Shown here piece by piece: positions 42,772-43,807 of a stretch of DNA of 43,807 nucleotides. Source of the DNA: Caulobacter sp. (lineage in GTDB: Bacteria > Pseudomonadota > Alphaproteobacteria > Caulobacterales > Caulobacteraceae); NCBI GenBank assembly GCA_026225565.1, contig JAMFTA010000089.1:1-43807 (forward strand), given 5' to 3'. The notes beneath the pieces were generated by a model. It worked only from the letters and a program-made list of their open reading frames with translations. It had not been told where the DNA came from and ran no database searches. How positions within the stretch are numbered: position 1 is the first letter of the stretch; every line of letters begins with the position of its first letter. The position numbers and the translations under genes are program-made.

Positions 42772-43807
42772 TCAGAAGACGTGGCGCAGGATGAAGTAGA
42801 GCGATCCCGAGATCAGGATGGCGGCCGGCAGGGTCATCACCCAGGCGGAAGCGATGCTGCGCACCGTCGACCACTGCAGCCCCGATCCGTTGGCCATCAT
42901 GGTGCCGGCCACGCCGCTCGACAGCACGTGGGTGGTGGAGACGGGCAGGCCGAAGTTGTCTGCGGCCAGGATGGTCAGGGCGGCGGTCACCTCGGCGGCG
43001 GCGCCCTGGCCGTAGGTCAGGTGCTCCTTGCCGATCTTCTCGCCCACGGTGACCACGATGCGCTTCCAGCCGACCATGGTCCCAAGACCGAGGGCGAGGG
43101 CCACGGAGATCTTCACCCAGGTGGGGATAAAGCGGGTGCCCTTGGTCAGGCCGCCGGAGAAGTCTTTCAGCGCCTTCGCGTCGTCTGTCGCCAGGCCGGC
43201 GGTCTTGGACTTAGCGAGGAGGCCGATGGCGGCGTTCGCCAGGTACATGTCGTTGCGCAGGTTCGGGGTGGCGGCCGCGGGCACCAGACGCACCGAGCCG
43301 TAGTTCTGCACATTGACGGCGATGTCGTTGGAGACGGTGGAGAGGGCGGCGTAGACGGCCGGGTCCTCGACCTTCTTGGTTTTCAGGGCGTCGCCGATCT
43401 TGGCGCGAGCGGCGGGCACGTTCATGGGCGTTGCGCCGCCCGCGTGGGCGATGAACACGCCCTGGGCCTTGTGGGCTGAGGCGATGAAGGCCGGAGCGCT
43501 ACTGTCCGGCATGGTGCGGTTCAGGGCGTAGGCGGTGGGGGCCGAGCCGATCAGGATTAGCATGATCAGGCCCATGCCCTTCTGCCCGTCGTTGGAGCCG
43601 TGACCATAGGAGACGCTGGTGCAGGTGAGGATCAGGAGGCTGCGGATCCACAGCGGCGGCGGCGCGTCGCCCTCCGGCGCGGTGTAGAGCTTCTTGGATT
43701 TGACGGTCAGCTTCATCACCAGGAGCAGCAGCGCCGCGCCTATGAAACCGACCATGGGGCTGATCAGGTGGGTGGTGAACACCTTGCCCGCCTGGGACCA
43801 GTCGACC
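42772..43807 (-). CDS. pit: PiT-family inorganic phosphate transporter, C-terminal part (5' end outside window)
   Basis: The frame is open to the window edge; the GTG at 43782 is internal, because upstream codons (DWSQAGKVFTTHLISPMVGF) continue the family sequence. Seen: SYGHGSNDGQKGMGLIMLILIG, a PiT/Pho-4 signature repeat, membrane helices, a large loop (about 43250-43550) and a second repeat VSTTHVLSSGVAGTMMANGSGLQW, ending in ILISGSLYFILRHVF. PiT proteins are H+ or Na+ driven phosphate symporters of the inner membrane. The two inverted repeats with Asn-Asp / Thr-Thr-His are the phosphate-binding halves. The missing part should be the N-terminal helices. Confidence 0.92.
   Translation of the reverse strand, partial: VDWSQAGKVFTTHLISPMVGFIGAALLLLVMKLTVKSKKLYTAPEGDAPPPLWIRSLLILTCTSVSYGHGSNDGQKGMGLIMLILIGSAPTAYALNRTMPDSSAPAFIASAHKAQGVFIAHAGGATPMNVPAARAKIGDALKTKKVEDPAVYAALSTVSNDIAVNVQNYGSVRLVPAAATPNLRNDMYLANAAIGLLAKSKTAGLATDDAKALKDFSGGLTKGTRFIPTWVKISVALALGLGTMVGWKRIVVTVGEKIGKEHLTYGQGAAAEVTAALTILAADNFGLPVSTTHVLSSGVAGTMMANGSGLQWSTVRSIASAWVMTLPAAILISGSLYFILRHVF

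Overview
The window is high-GC, densely packed bacterial DNA, most likely from an alphaproteobacterium of the Caulobacteraceae (Caulobacter/Phenylobacterium-like). The grounds are the gene set (an RTX protein beside its own type I secretion genes, a TolC-like gene and surface-glycan genes, as around the Caulobacter S-layer locus), alpha-type TonB receptor and chemoreceptor genes, and tRNA promoters with TATACC -10 boxes. The genus is an inference; no rRNA or marker comparison was possible.

Layout. 1-269: 3' end of a CorA magnesium channel. 242-12094: surface-glycan region, with an RmlD-type reductase, a WbpE-like sugar aminotransferase, a large two-domain GT2 glycosyltransferase, a SAM methyltransferase, an unrecognised protein, a sulfotransferase, two GT4 glycosyltransferases and an exported M23 peptidase. 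12135-20744: a secretion module on the minus strand (ABC exporter, HlyD adaptor, then a 463-aa RTX protein ending at a strong terminator), a methyltransferase-glycosyltransferase fusion, and a TolC-family outer-membrane protein on the plus strand. 20815-23122: tRNA-Val with a recognisable promoter and a chemoreceptor. 23228-27334: patatin-like lipoprotein, asparagine synthase and a GT4 enzyme, all minus strand. 27447-29053: tRNA-Met, prfB with its programmed +1 frameshift, and a small exported protein.

29225-40259 is the most interesting part: a TonB-dependent receptor, two exported S10 serine carboxypeptidase-like enzymes, a MarR/HpaR-type regulator, a HisC-like aminotransferase, a thiamine-diphosphate enzyme and an MFS transporter. 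Three transcription units here (receptor-peptidase-peptidase; aminotransferase; ThDP enzyme-MFS) each carry the same operator-like motif AnTTAnC-NN-GTTAAAT upstream. Two of these promoters resemble each other over about 64 bp. I read the group as one MarR-controlled regulon for taking up a peptide or amino-acyl conjugate, cleaving it in the periplasm, and transaminating then decarboxylating the released amino acid. The substrate is unknown; the HpaR resemblance makes an aromatic compound a reasonable first guess.

40276-43807: a UvrD/PcrA helicase and the 3' part of a PiT-type phosphate transporter, which runs off the window. A second unusual item is an inverted pair of REP-like palindromes inside the asparagine synthase gene (25595-25742), translated in frame as about 49 extra residues between the two enzyme domains. 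No CRISPR array, transposase, phage gene or rRNA was seen.
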